Source of the DNA: an uncultured Flavobacteriaceae bacterium
GTDB lineage: Bacteria; Bacteroidota; Bacteroidia; Flavobacteriales; Flavobacteriaceae
Direction: 5' to 3'
Length of the DNA: 64,000 nt
Assembly: GCA_947494825.1 (NCBI GenBank)
Contig: CANLWN010000002.1
Location: 496,001-560,000 of the forward strand
The notes under the pieces are model-generated. The model did not search any database. It saw only the letters and a list, made by a program, of their open reading frames with translations, and was not told where the DNA came from. Positions 22,842-32,236 of the stretch are shown in pieces. Within the stretch, counting starts at the first letter, position 1. Each line of letters begins with the position of its first letter. A program made the translations under genes and the position numbers.

Positions 22842-24467
22842 TTATGTTATTTTTATTGATAATTTGCTATGTACACGCCATTTACCATTTTCAAGAATCA
22901 TTTCACCATCTTGCCCATTTTGGGATATTATCGTGCCATTCCTATCAAAATCTTCACTTTTTAAATCACATATAGGTAATAACAGAACATCATAGCTTTG
23001 TATTCCCGCTTGCATCATGTCCGAATATTCATATAGTAATTGAAATGTAGCCCTAGTATTATCTTCTGGATGTAAAACGAATATAAGGGCACTATCCCGT
23101 TCTTTTTCCGTAGACCTTTTGCTATCCGAAATGACGCCTTGCGCGTCGGCAAAAGGGAAATACAACTGGCTATTCTCCTTCATCATTTTCTCAATAGCTC
23201 TTTTAATTGAAGTCCTCATCTCATTTATATCTTCTTTTAGTTCCATTTTGGACATAACCAAAGGCATATCATCATTAAATCTCCTTTTTAGCAAGCTCAC
23301 TTTGTCACTTATTTCTTTTTCAGAGATTATAGACGATACATACTTCAGAACAAAATTTTCTGTATCCAATTCTTTATCCGCAATTTGCTGTGCACCATGT
23401 CTATCTATAACCGCATCTAATTTTTGGGTTATCTTATTTGCTAGTTCTTCCAGCACCGGAGAAACTCGCTCATCCAATTCTCTGGTATTATTAAATTTTT
23501 GCGATTTACATTTATCTAGTAGTGTCCGTTCTAATGATTGTAGTTCAGTTATTTGGGTCGCTACACAATCCTTATGGTATTTTAAACTCAAATTCGATTT
23601 TAATTTTTGAAAAGCTTTGGAGATATGAGTAGTTGTTTCCCTCTGAGAGAGGGTGGATGGCAGCGCTGGCTTTTCTACCCTCTTGACATTTAACATATCT
23701 TCTTTTTTAGATTCCGAGTTTTTTTCCCTTTTTCTAAAAAACAGTATTCCTAGAATAAGATTTAAAATTAAACTTCCTGCCAACAACCAAAATAAAAGTA
23801 AACTATAATTCTTTATAGTTGAACCAAAATCTTGGGTGATGTTTTTTGTCTTTTGCTGACGAATTTTAAAATTATTTTCAATATAGGTTTTACTTCCATC
23901 TAACCAATCTATTTTGGTTTTAGTAAGTTCAAATTCATCCTGTGCTGTTTTGATGGACTTTTTTATGCGGCTAGTTAAATCTATGTAAATAGAATCAGTA
24001 GCCTTGTCTTTAAGAATGTTATCAATATAAACTTCACTTTGGGTAATAGAATCGGTTAGATTTACAAAAACTGTTTTTCTATTAAATTCTTCTTGCAAAA
24101 AAGAATCTCTTAATAAAATAAACTTCCTAATATACTCTCTAATTGAATTATCATTTGGACTCTCTCCTTTTACTTGTCCTTTCATATCCTCCAATCTGAC
24201 ACTTTTCAACTTAGGAGCTTCCTCTGGCTTTGATTCATAAGCTCTATCTGTAAGAACTAAATCAAGGCTTTTATAGGCTACATCATCAAAAAGTCCGTTA
24301 AGTAATTTAGTATTCGCCTCTAAAACTTCAGCTTTATAATCAGCATAAAGTGAATCTCCAAATGATTCAATGTTTTCAATACTGCTTTTTCCCTGTTCTT
24401 TTTCTTGACAAGCATGTACAAGTAGAACTGTGATTATAAAAATTAAATTTTTGCGAACGTTTTTCAT
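22842..24467 (-). CDS. Membrane lipoprotein-like protein with helical periplasmic and cytosolic parts
   Basis: This protein of 541 residues has an N-terminal signal ending LLVHAC-QEKEQ, which looks like a lipobox. A helical region spans about 25-220, a strong membrane segment about 222-246 (LLLFWLLAGSLILNLILGIL), a basic stop-transfer FRKREK, and then a long helical cytosolic part. The C-terminal 130 residues (FPFADAQGVISDSKR, later ALIFVLHPEDNTRATFQLLYE) look like a compact alpha/beta domain. Having both a lipobox-like start and an internal membrane span is unusual; the N-terminal segment may simply be a second anchor. It is 2 nt downstream of the actin-like ATPase gene, which suggests a membrane receptor for it. 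Family not recognised. Confidence 0.75.
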   Translation of the reverse strand: MKNVRKNLIFIITVLLVHACQEKEQGKSSIENIESFGDSLYADYKAEVLEANTKLLNGLFDDVAYKSLDLVLTDRAYESKPEEAPKLKSVRLEDMKGQVKGESPNDNSIREYIRKFILLRDSFLQEEFNRKTVFVNLTDSITQSEVYIDNILKDKATDSIYIDLTSRIKKSIKTAQDEFELTKTKIDWLDGSKTYIENNFKIRQQKTKNITQDFGSTIKNYSLLLFWLLAGSLILNLILGILFFRKREKNSESKKEDMLNVKRVEKPALPSTLSQRETTTHISKAFQKLKSNLSLKYHKDCVATQITELQSLERTLLDKCKSQKFNNTRELDERVSPVLEELANKITQKLDAVIDRHGAQQIADKELDTENFVLKYVSSIISEKEISDKVSLLKRRFNDDMPLVMSKMELKEDINEMRTSIKRAIEKMMKENSQLYFPFADAQGVISDSKRSTEKERDSALIFVLHPEDNTRATFQLLYEYSDMMQAGIQSYDVLLLPICDLKSEDFDRNGTIISQNGQDGEMILENGKWRVHSKLSIKIT

Positions 24468-24469
24468 GA

Positions 24470-27400
24470 TTATACGCCTTTGAATTCATTGATTTTTTCT
24501 GAAACGATAATCCTTGAAAATGCAAAGAGATATGATTTGATCGAATCAAAAAACAGTGAATCATTTAATTCTGGCTCCTGCTCCACTTCTATCTTATGGT
24601 TAACAACTTCTCGTATAATATCGTTTATCTTACCTCTATTGGTAAAAAAACATCTAAGTTTATCTGGATTATATGATTTTTCAAGTCCAAAATTCTTTAC
24701 GAAACCCGCTTCATGCCAGAGCTCGTCAAAAAAGAAATCAAAGAACCCTATAACGTTCCAGGTCACTTCATTTATGGTTTTGTCCCCAGGTTTGATAAAA
24801 TTGCCATATTTGAATTTTTTTCTAGCCTGTGAATCTGTCTCAAGAAATAAATCTTTATCGTTACCTACACATAGAAAATAATTATCAGTATCCGCAGTAT
24901 TATTCTTGCGAATGTATTCTAGGCCTTTTATGCCACCGATTGCGGTGGATTCTTTTGGGTTTTTTAAAATCTGTAATTCTATTTTTGGGGTGATTTCTTC
25001 TTCAAATATTTTTTTGATAATCAAAGAGACCAAAGTCGAAACCCCTTTAGGTTTGTTCAAGTTAGGCATCCCATTAGTAATCTCTAAAAGTTTTGCGCCG
25101 TTGCCACTTATTCCTATATAATTCGGAAGTTTTTCAATAGTACTCATTTTTAAAACTTGGAATGAGTGATAGAAAATAGCACTGTTGTGTAGTAAAAAAA
25201 GAAGTTTAAACTCGCTATCCAACATCAACTTTCTACTGAAGGAGTTATAAGAGAAAAAATAGCTGATCAAGTCAGTGGACAGTAGCCCTTTTGAATCTTT
25301 AATGTAATCGATGATATCGGTCTTTGTAAACTCGTCCCCAAATTCTGACCGCATAATGCCTTCATATTTAGAAACAAAACCGTTATCAAATGGATTATTT
25401 CCACTATGTGATTCAAACAAACTATTGCCCGCAAAACGAAAAGAAGTGGTTAATGCTGGTTGATTATTGTGAAAAACAATAAGATCCGTAGTACCGCCAC
25501 CTATATCCAAATTCATGTATACTTCACCAGCACCAAATGTTTTATCATAACTATAAAAAGGTGCCCAAGATTCTGTAATACTCATTAGTTTTTTGGAGCT
25601 GCTGTATTTTCCATAATAGTTATCGTATAACTTATCCCAAATACCGTTGAATACAGAAGTTTGGTTACTGCCCATACTCAGAGGCTTGAACCAAAGAACA
25701 TCTGCTGCACCAGGATTATGACCTTCGCTCAATAACTTGTTACGGCCCAACCAAATCAATTGCTCTATAAAAGCTATCAATTTGTTATGAGCAGCTACAT
25801 TGGTGCCATCTGTGACACCCCATTTAATATTGGAATGAGCAAAATCATAGTCTTTGCGTAGTAGATTTTGTCCAAATCCAAAGGGGATATTAACATTGGA
25901 CAATAGGGTTATACTACTTGTAATCTCTGGATTGGTATCATTATCTATGTTGATAATAGACCTAATCGGGAATTTGAAGAACGAATCGTCACCTATCAAG
26001 GTAGGTAAAAACTCCGCTACTTGGGTTCTGCCATAAATAGGAGATACTGCTTCTAAATCGTATGTTTTTATGCCCTCGGAATTATCTACTGGTGCATTAA
26101 GCATTACTAAATCTGGTTTTCCAGCATTTTTTTTGCCTTTATAAGTAGATAGGTGTTCAGGTACGTTTCCGGTTTTAAATGCTACAAAGCTATTGCTGGT
26201 ACCAATGTCAAAAGCAATAACTGGAGAACCATCCATCAGTTGAATGGGCTCTCCCATGAGGGGAAGTAATACGCCTTGCAAAATTTCATCATCATCTAAA
26301 AATTTAACGGAAACCTGTACAGCATCAAACGTAATATCATTTTCTACATCGGCAATTGCTTCTCCCTGTTGGTCTGATTTAATATTGGTGAGTTCCAGAT
26401 AATTGGTGACACAAGGGTAGTTTTCGTCTTTCCGGGTCCTCGAGATAGAACTGGAAGGTACATTGTTACTTCGGGGTTGCGTTTTATGTTCCCGAAAAAA
26501 TTGATAGGCTATTTCCTCTCCTTTTAGGTGATATGAAAGTATTTTATAACGGTCATTATATCTGGGATCCGAAACCCTAAAAAATGGATAGATACCAAAA
26601 GCCATTGACGATTTCAAAATAGCTCCGTAATCATCATTGTCTATGGCATCAGGACTTACCTCATCATAAGTTCTTTCAAAAGTGATTACCCCTTTACCAT
26701 TATCTGCACTCACAGGAATATCCAGCCGAATTATTATTGCGCCTAGCTTTAGTTTTGTAATCGAAATTTGTTCTTTCAAATCTTCAAGGGTAAAATAGTT
26801 GAAATACTCTGGCGTGACGGGAATAAGAATATTCTTTACATCACCCACCGGTAACCAAAATTTTGAAATATTTACATTATAATCCAATTGTATTAAATGA
26901 TTTGAGAGCACATCATTTCTTGTAATCCAAGGGTAGGCAATTACGGAACCTGGTAATTTTCTTTTCTCTACTGGCAAAGATGTGTTCAGGTCAAGGTCTG
27001 GAGTAAATTTGTTATTTCCGTAATAGTTCCATCGTTTTTTGTTCAATCCCCTGACCAATGCTAATGGTAGGCGTTCCAATACCTTATGTGTTATAATGAC
27101 ATAATCACTTTTCTTGACGGAGCTTTCTTCTTCTTTTGCATCGAATTTATCACACATATAAGGAATGCTACCACCCAAAAAACAGACTTCTTCACGTTCT
27201 ATTTCTAAATTCACGTATCCTTTTAAAAATTCGCCGTCTCTGTTACGTTCTATAGTTCTAATGGCATCTTTTACTTCGTAATCTTCTATGTGGTTTCTGT
27301 TAATTTTGATGTAGTTGTACACCTCTTTGAATGAACCGGTTATCGCACTGTTATTCTCAAAAAAAGCATTGACGAATTTCTGAAATTCAATACTTCGTTT

Positions 27401-28033
27401 ATACAAAGGTTCGTTCGTAGTAAAAAAGTAACGGTTATTATAATTACTCTTTAATGTCCTTGGTAACTCATCACCAATAGTAAAAAATCCTGTATAGGGA
27501 GATGTGCCTGCAATAATGGTATTATCTACATAAATAAGTGAAAATTCATCAAAGGCATTCGTTATTCCATTGGTTTTAAACCTACTGTCATTGTTGTAAT
27601 TATTGATGAATATCTTTAACGTTTTTGCGAATGTCCTTATACCGGGATTATGACTTTGAGATAATTCTTCCAGTTCCTCTTTCTTCCAAACTTCAACAGC
27701 AAAACGCCCTCTTAGTTTAAGAGTTTCATAACTGAACAAAAGTTCAAAAACATCAAGGCAGTATGATATATAGGTATGATATGTGGTATCGCCGGACAAT
27801 GCGGACACATCTTTACTTCCGTTGACGTATGCTTTATTTATGAATGTGAAGGAGGTCTCGAACAAGTGCATTTGGGCAAATGGTGATGGAATAGAAGTTA
27901 CGGGCACTTCCAATTTCCCCATGTTATCCGTAATGTCAGCAATTTTACCCTCATCATAAGGGTTGTTTGCAAATTGTCCCCATCCAGTTTCGCTAATGGT
28001 CTGTTCTTTTATTAGACTTAATTTATGTGGCAT
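24470..28033 (-). CDS. Large protein with C-terminal actin/Hsp70-type (ASKHA) ATPase
   Basis: This protein of 1187 residues has three nucleotide-binding motifs of the actin/Hsp70 superfamily in order: phosphate-1 VIAFDIGTSNSFVAF (about residue 608), phosphate-2 MNLDIGGGTTDLIVF (about 842) and the adenosine motif IGISGNGAKL (about 970). Residues 1-600 form a large N-terminal region with no recognised domain, mixed alpha/beta and rich in Asn and Tyr. The length is almost twice that of Hsp70. Related large ASKHA proteins include the SrfB type, but that match is not certain. It probably acts in the cytosol and assembles with the tubulin-like protein encoded 39 nt upstream. Confidence 0.85.
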   Translation of the reverse strand: MPHKLSLIKEQTISETGWGQFANNPYDEGKIADITDNMGKLEVPVTSIPSPFAQMHLFETSFTFINKAYVNGSKDVSALSGDTTYHTYISYCLDVFELLFSYETLKLRGRFAVEVWKKEELEELSQSHNPGIRTFAKTLKIFINNYNNDSRFKTNGITNAFDEFSLIYVDNTIIAGTSPYTGFFTIGDELPRTLKSNYNNRYFFTTNEPLYKRSIEFQKFVNAFFENNSAITGSFKEVYNYIKINRNHIEDYEVKDAIRTIERNRDGEFLKGYVNLEIEREEVCFLGGSIPYMCDKFDAKEEESSVKKSDYVIITHKVLERLPLALVRGLNKKRWNYYGNNKFTPDLDLNTSLPVEKRKLPGSVIAYPWITRNDVLSNHLIQLDYNVNISKFWLPVGDVKNILIPVTPEYFNYFTLEDLKEQISITKLKLGAIIIRLDIPVSADNGKGVITFERTYDEVSPDAIDNDDYGAILKSSMAFGIYPFFRVSDPRYNDRYKILSYHLKGEEIAYQFFREHKTQPRSNNVPSSSISRTRKDENYPCVTNYLELTNIKSDQQGEAIADVENDITFDAVQVSVKFLDDDEILQGVLLPLMGEPIQLMDGSPVIAFDIGTSNSFVAFKTGNVPEHLSTYKGKKNAGKPDLVMLNAPVDNSEGIKTYDLEAVSPIYGRTQVAEFLPTLIGDDSFFKFPIRSIINIDNDTNPEITSSITLLSNVNIPFGFGQNLLRKDYDFAHSNIKWGVTDGTNVAAHNKLIAFIEQLIWLGRNKLLSEGHNPGAADVLWFKPLSMGSNQTSVFNGIWDKLYDNYYGKYSSSKKLMSITESWAPFYSYDKTFGAGEVYMNLDIGGGTTDLIVFHNNQPALTTSFRFAGNSLFESHSGNNPFDNGFVSKYEGIMRSEFGDEFTKTDIIDYIKDSKGLLSTDLISYFFSYNSFSRKLMLDSEFKLLFLLHNSAIFYHSFQVLKMSTIEKLPNYIGISGNGAKLLEITNGMPNLNKPKGVSTLVSLIIKKIFEEEITPKIELQILKNPKESTAIGGIKGLEYIRKNNTADTDNYFLCVGNDKDLFLETDSQARKKFKYGNFIKPGDKTINEVTWNVIGFFDFFFDELWHEAGFVKNFGLEKSYNPDKLRCFFTNRGKINDIIREVVNHKIEVEQEPELNDSLFFDSIKSYLFAFSRIIVSEKINEFKGV

Positions 28034-28072
28034 GTTTATGTTCTTTTAATCCTAACTATTTTTTGGTGGATT

Positions 28073-29608
28073 TTATAAATCAAACCTATCATCAATTATT
28101 TGATGGATTCCCCGGTTGAGCATTGCACTTACCATCCGCTCTTTATTGCTAAACTGGGTTTCTAGAAGGCTCTTGCATATTTTTGAAAAAACCTCATCAT
28201 ATTTAATACGGTCTTTAAGCAAAAGGATTTTACTTTTCTTTGCGGGCATGCCGGTAACCAAGGTGAACAGTTTCTTTTCATCAACCACTACTTTGGCTTT
28301 TAGCGTACCATCCAAATCTTTGTCCAAATCCGTTTTATTTGTGAGTATGGACAAATCAAAAGGGAGGAATTTTCTATCGTGCCGGTCTGCGGAAAGCTCA
28401 TATAACCAACGGTAATAATGCCTATTGGTAAAGGATGCCATCTCACCATAAAAACGTTGCTTTTCATAAGCGGCAGGCAACTTTAATTCGTTACGCCACG
28501 CCAGTTTATCGTTTTTTAAAGCAGCTTCCATAAAGTTGGATACATATATATTGTAATGATGAAAACACAATAACCGTTTGATGTTCTCATCACTTTTAAG
28601 ATGTCCTAAATTCAAGATGCCCACATCGCGATTGATCCCGTATTCAAAAAATTTACAGGGTTGTGCTAAGTCTTCCTTTGTTCCAGAACTTGCCTCATAA
28701 TCCATAAATTCCACGATGGATGATGCAGCTGTAAGTTCAATGAAATTGGCAGGGTTTTTTTGCTCTATGCCGCCATCAAAATTTTCATAATTGCTTTGTC
28801 TTGTATCGCCTACATAGAACATGGCATTTACCAATTGCCTTAAATTACGGTTGTAATAGGACAAAGCGGCCTTGGTCTTGGTTATGAACGTACTGGAGTT
28901 GATAGCGCTTTCACCACTGTTGAATTTTTCTACATCTACCTGAAAATAAGGTAGTACGGATACTCCACCTATGATAGCATTATTGATATAAGTCTTATTA
29001 TTCATGCCACTGGTCTCATCACGGAACACGTTCATGAGCAAAGGAAAACCAGCAGCTCCAGTACCACCAAAGATGGAACTAATAACAAATATTCTATCGT
29101 CTTCTTTGAAGTCCTGTGTAAACTCTTTAAATTCAGATGATTCCACAACATTTTTCAGCACTACACTACCAACATTTGGGTTTCCCAAAAAACCTTTTTC
29201 CAAAGGCATATCTTTGTTTTTGTTGCTGTAAAGAAGGTCAAAAAGCCCTTTTGTTTTTCCGAAACCTTTAGAACCCAAAACATTGTAATCTACCATTTCT
29301 CGTAACGTACCATAGTCCGTTCCGCTGATATTCAATTCTTTGGGAGCCATAATCTTTGTCCTGAAAAAATGCCCCTGGGCTTCATCTTCTGGCATACCCT
29401 GGTAAATAGCCCTGTGAATATTGTTGTATGTCTTAATGGTATTTCGACATTTTTCTACATCCCCATTGTTGATATCAGTATCAATAATCATGGGAATGAT
29501 TTTTTCGGCCTTCATTTTCATACCGGTGGCAAGCAACATGGTGAGCGAATTAAGCACTCTGGAACCCGTACCCCCGATGGCGAATAAATATAATTTTGGT
29601 TTGGACAT
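28073..29608 (-). CDS. Tubulin/FtsZ-like GTPase
   Basis: This protein of 511 residues opens LYLFAIGGTGSRVLNSL, the first nucleotide-binding loop of the tubulin superfamily. IPMIIDTDINNGDV (about 38-52) fits the next loop. ISSIFGGTGAAGFPLLMNVF (about 171-190) is the tubulin signature GGTG(S/A)xG. It matches the 'Tubulin_2 / tubulin-like' type rather than cell-division FtsZ: longer, a different C-terminus, and no FtsA/FtsQ neighbours. Pairing with an actin-like ATPase gene just downstream in the same operon is the striking feature. GTP binding and polymerisation are inferred. Confidence 0.85.
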   Translation of the reverse strand: MSKPKLYLFAIGGTGSRVLNSLTMLLATGMKMKAEKIIPMIIDTDINNGDVEKCRNTIKTYNNIHRAIYQGMPEDEAQGHFFRTKIMAPKELNISGTDYGTLREMVDYNVLGSKGFGKTKGLFDLLYSNKNKDMPLEKGFLGNPNVGSVVLKNVVESSEFKEFTQDFKEDDRIFVISSIFGGTGAAGFPLLMNVFRDETSGMNNKTYINNAIIGGVSVLPYFQVDVEKFNSGESAINSSTFITKTKAALSYYNRNLRQLVNAMFYVGDTRQSNYENFDGGIEQKNPANFIELTAASSIVEFMDYEASSGTKEDLAQPCKFFEYGINRDVGILNLGHLKSDENIKRLLCFHHYNIYVSNFMEAALKNDKLAWRNELKLPAAYEKQRFYGEMASFTNRHYYRWLYELSADRHDRKFLPFDLSILTNKTDLDKDLDGTLKAKVVVDEKKLFTLVTGMPAKKSKILLLKDRIKYDEVFSKICKSLLETQFSNKERMVSAMLNRGIHQIIDDRFDL

Positions 29609-29612
29609 GATA

Positions 29613-30002
29613 TTAGAATTTTACGGGATAGAATTTTGAGAAAATGGAAAAACGCTTGAATATGAGAGACAATACAAAATAAAGCGCAAAACCGTACAAT
29701 GTATTGATGATGGCAAACAACCAAATTTCATAATAAAAATCACCAAACGACAGTAATTCAAACACCTGAAAGCCTTCTACTAGTAATGTAAAAACAAAAA
29801 TGGTAATCAAGTTGTACACCGCAAAAAGAAACCAATTGCCGATGCTAGAAAAGCGCATACTTTTTCTTCCTAAAAGGATATAAAAAATGGTAAGGTATAG
29901 GAGTGTGGAGAATAGGAGTACCATAAAACCAATGGTATATCCTTTGTCATCCCAAACGGACCAATTATTTAAATCTTCAAATAAAAAATAAAAATCTTCC
30001 AT
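29613..30002 (-). CDS. Small membrane protein of the tubulin/actin-like operon
   Basis: This protein of 129 residues has three to four membrane segments (about 23-45, 54-77 and 90-115), an acidic, aromatic N-terminus (MEDFYFLFEDLNNWSVWDD) and a basic C-terminus. Family not recognised. It lies 4 nt upstream of the tubulin-like gene and 4 nt downstream of the vWA-like gene, so it is cotranscribed. A membrane platform role is inferred. Confidence 0.75.
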   Translation of the reverse strand: MEDFYFLFEDLNNWSVWDDKGYTIGFMVLLFSTLLYLTIFYILLGRKSMRFSSIGNWFLFAVYNLITIFVFTLLVEGFQVFELLSFGDFYYEIWLFAIINTLYGFALYFVLSLIFKRFSIFSKFYPVKF

Positions 30003-30006
30003 AGTA

Positions 30007-31299
30007 TTATTGCTGTTTCAGTTGCTTCTTAAATTTGAATTCTAACAAATTGGATTGGTCACGGTAGGCCTTGTCAAAAGCATCCGTAATAAAATTGAAA
30101 GCGAAGGTTTTATGTTCCAATGCTTCTGCAGGGACCATATAATCATCTGCTAAATGGGTTTCTTTAAACCATATTGCAGGTTTGTTTTTTAGTGAAAACA
30201 CAATTTCCACAGTCTTTTTATCCAAATCCGACAGTATAGGTTGTAAAAAATGGGTAAAACCTAAGCCTTCTGTAGGCTTCAAAAGACTTTTATCCAATAT
30301 TTTAAGAGAGATGGTGTTCTTCAAATAGTCTGGCAAAATTTCATAATTGCCCACATCCGTAAATAAGTTTTCATAAAGTGGAGGTTTTTCAGTTAAATCT
30401 ATCCCAATTGTAAATTCTACCGGTCGTTTTGCCTCTACCTCCTTCATTACAATTCTATTTTTCTCAAGATCAACAGATACTCTACCCTTGCTAGGTTCTT
30501 TTAAAATACCGTAAGGCACATCATCCATGGAGATATTATAGGCATAGGCTTTATTATAGTTTTCAAAAAGTTTTTTAGAGAGCAGTTCTTTTACCAATTG
30601 TTTATCTCCTAAAATCCAGACATAAAAAGGTCTGTTCTTTAAGATGCTATTGTAATATGGTCTCGCCTTTTGATAACCGCTACCTGTATTTTTACGGTCG
30701 TAATAATACGTTCCATTAAAATCGCTCAAGTATTTAAACACTGCTACGGCCGCATTGGGCTTGTTGATTAAGTGCCTATAGATTTTGGTAGTGACCAAAG
30801 ACCCATTGGTCATGGCATCATTCTTACCCAAATCTAGGATGCAATCTGAAACTAAGATACTTACCCTATTTTGTTTTAATGAGTCTATAATGTATCCAAA
30901 TACATTTTGAAGTTCGGAAGACTTACCTCCTAACAACGTCCCCCTACGCAATTGGTCATAGAATTGTGGCTTAGTTCCAGTATACTTTTTTGGTTGGTTA
31001 GTTACTGTATAGACAGTGGTAATATCATCGTACTGATTATCCAAATCCGTAATCAGATACGGCACTATTTCTTTAAGTGGATAATCCCCAAAAGTACTGG
31101 CATTTACATAGCCTTTCATGCTTACGGAAGTCTCTAGGAAAAAATCTATCTTTTCCAACTTGGATTTAGTAATGGAAGGTGCCGGATAAGGAACGAACTC
31201 AAAGATTTGCTTCTCACCACCACATCGTAAAAAAAGTATAAATACTGACATGTAAATAAATCCTTTAAAAATTTGTGCAGATACAGGATTATCGGTCAT
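30007..31299 (-). CDS. vWA-like lipoprotein
   Basis: This protein of 430 residues starts at an ATG (31299) that follows the YidD stop by 13 nt; longer starts up to 31356 would overlap YidD. The signal ends FILFLRC-GGEK (lipobox). The mature part begins like a von Willebrand A domain: IDFFLETSVSMKGYV, a variant of DxSxSM with Glu in place of the first Asp, and later VSILVSDCILDLG (about 165-177). The metal site is therefore altered. A C-terminal region of about 200 residues is beta-rich. It probably acts at the envelope as an adhesion or scaffold partner for the cytosolic components of the operon (inference). Confidence 0.75.
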   Translation of the reverse strand: MTDNPVSAQIFKGFIYMSVFILFLRCGGEKQIFEFVPYPAPSITKSKLEKIDFFLETSVSMKGYVNASTFGDYPLKEIVPYLITDLDNQYDDITTVYTVTNQPKKYTGTKPQFYDQLRRGTLLGGKSSELQNVFGYIIDSLKQNRVSILVSDCILDLGKNDAMTNGSLVTTKIYRHLINKPNAAVAVFKYLSDFNGTYYYDRKNTGSGYQKARPYYNSILKNRPFYVWILGDKQLVKELLSKKLFENYNKAYAYNISMDDVPYGILKEPSKGRVSVDLEKNRIVMKEVEAKRPVEFTIGIDLTEKPPLYENLFTDVGNYEILPDYLKNTISLKILDKSLLKPTEGLGFTHFLQPILSDLDKKTVEIVFSLKNKPAIWFKETHLADDYMVPAEALEHKTFAFNFITDAFDKAYRDQSNLLEFKFKKQLKQQ

Positions 31300-31312
31300 T
31301 TTATTGTTCACT

Positions 31313-31594
31313 TTAGTCTTCGTTAAAAATTCGTTTATCAATTTCATTCTTGTCAAAAACTTCGTTCCGAGCAGATATCAATAGTTTACCATCTTCCCCA
31401 TTAATTATGTAATATCCTGGCCTGCAATGTTTCCATCTAAATAATAGTGCTTTTACCCCTTTTAACATTCCTTGTTCTTTGGAGATATTGAATACATAAT
31501 TGGAGCAACTCTTTTTAAAAAGGCACCTATTTCTCTTTTTAGGGGGAACCAAAAACCAATAGGTTTTTATGAACCCTAGGAGAATTACTCTCAT
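31313..31594 (-). CDS. yidD: YidD family membrane-insertion factor
   Basis: This protein of 93 residues matches YidD (DUF37): an amphipathic N-terminal segment, then CLFKKSCSNYVFNISKEQG, then KALLFRWKHCRPGY, with the family's conserved Cys, Ser/Tyr and Arg-Cys-Arg/Pro-Gly-like positions. In other bacteria YidD sits with rnpA/yidC and assists YidC in inserting membrane proteins. Here it sits in an accessory operon: its ATG overlaps the DUF4177 stop (ATGA), and the vWA-like lipoprotein follows. It is probably a second, dedicated copy that helps insert the operon's membrane proteins (inference). Confidence 0.88.
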   Translation of the reverse strand: MRVILLGFIKTYWFLVPPKKRNRCLFKKSCSNYVFNISKEQGMLKGVKALLFRWKHCRPGYYIINGEDGKLLISARNEVFDKNEIDKRIFNED

Positions 31595-31800
31595 TTTTTC
31601 TCAAAAACCACCATGCCAACATGAACAACAAAATCTGGTTGCGAGCCAATTCCAAAACAACCTGCTTTACCAGGTGTGAGCTTATCGCTATATTGATGGT
31701 TGACATATTCCCAACCATTGGTTGCATGTTGCTGAATAATAGATTGTAATGATTCCGAAGGTGTTTTTGATCTGGAAAAAGGGATAACTTTGTATTCCAT
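31591..31800 (-). CDS. DUF4177 domain protein
   Basis: This 69-residue protein matches DUF4177, whose hallmark is an N-terminal strand MEYKVIPF, an amphipathic helix and GWEYVNH, followed by a second strand pair ending VVFEKK. Function is unknown. It is the first gene of the tubulin/actin-like operon, 23 nt downstream of a perfect -7 box, and is coupled to yidD by an ATGA overlap. Confidence 0.8.
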   Translation of the reverse strand: MEYKVIPFSRSKTPSESLQSIIQQHATNGWEYVNHQYSDKLTPGKAGCFGIGSQPDFVVHVGMVVFEKK

Positions 31801-31823
31801 TTTGGTTGTTTTTGGTTACACCT

Positions 31824-31868
31824 CAAACCTAAAAACAATGGACTTCAATACCTTACGGATTTCCGTAA
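31824..31868 (-). promoter_or_regulatory. Regulon site 2: TTACGGAAATCCGTAA, 21 nt, TAGGTTTG
   Basis: The palindromic 16-mer (7-bp arms) is at 31868-31853 and a perfect TAnnTTTG box at 31831-31824, reading on the minus strand toward the DUF4177 start at 31800. No good -33 TTG is present at the usual distance, which fits an activator-dependent promoter. Confidence 0.8.
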
Positions 31869-31921
31869 AAAAGGAAAGAATGGTTTTAACCATTCTCTAT
31901 TACTACTGCAGTTCACATCCG

Positions 31922-32173
31922 TTAGTCTTCCCAACGGCATAATGTCCTACCCATTTCTTTTGCCTTGGAGAGAGTTACTTCATAGGTCTTCGTCGAGCAG
32001 CGTGATAACCCTCTGCAGGTTTTTGTATAATGATAGCGTATACTGCCTTTCCCTTTACAGATATAGACGTTGGTTTTTATCTGAATATCATTAGTTGGAA
32101 TTATTATTATCGATAGACAGAGTAGTAGTGCTTTCAAAATCTTACTTTCTACGTAAAAGGAAGTTTTAAACAA
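31922..32173 (-). CDS. Small exported or membrane protein with four Cys
   Basis: This protein of 83 residues has a hydrophobic N-terminal segment (about 11-27). The compact C-terminal part has a Cys pattern (YICKGKG, KTCRGLSRC, RTLCRW) and conserved-looking His/Tyr (RYHYTKTC). This YHxxxxCxGLxxC-type motif is seen in short Bacteroidota proteins of unknown role, possibly metal- or disulfide-stabilised. It lies between the small gene at 32237 and the tubulin/actin-like operon. Confidence 0.7.
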   Translation of the reverse strand: MFKTSFYVESKILKALLLCLSIIIIPTNDIQIKTNVYICKGKGSIRYHYTKTCRGLSRCSTKTYEVTLSKAKEMGRTLCRWED

Positions 32174-32236
32174 CTGGAAACAGCATGAATAGAACCTTAA
32201 AGTTTAACCGGTTTTTTCATATTGTTTGAAATGGAT

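Noticed and set aside
28073-29608. Tubulin-like gene read as cell-division ftsZ
   Set aside because: It lacks the division-cluster context, is longer than FtsZ, and has a different C-terminus without the usual conserved tail.
31301-31356. Longer N-terminus for the vWA-like lipoprotein (start at 31356)
   Set aside because: It would overlap yidD and put a hydrophilic leader before the signal peptide; the ATG at 31299 gives a clean lipoprotein signal.
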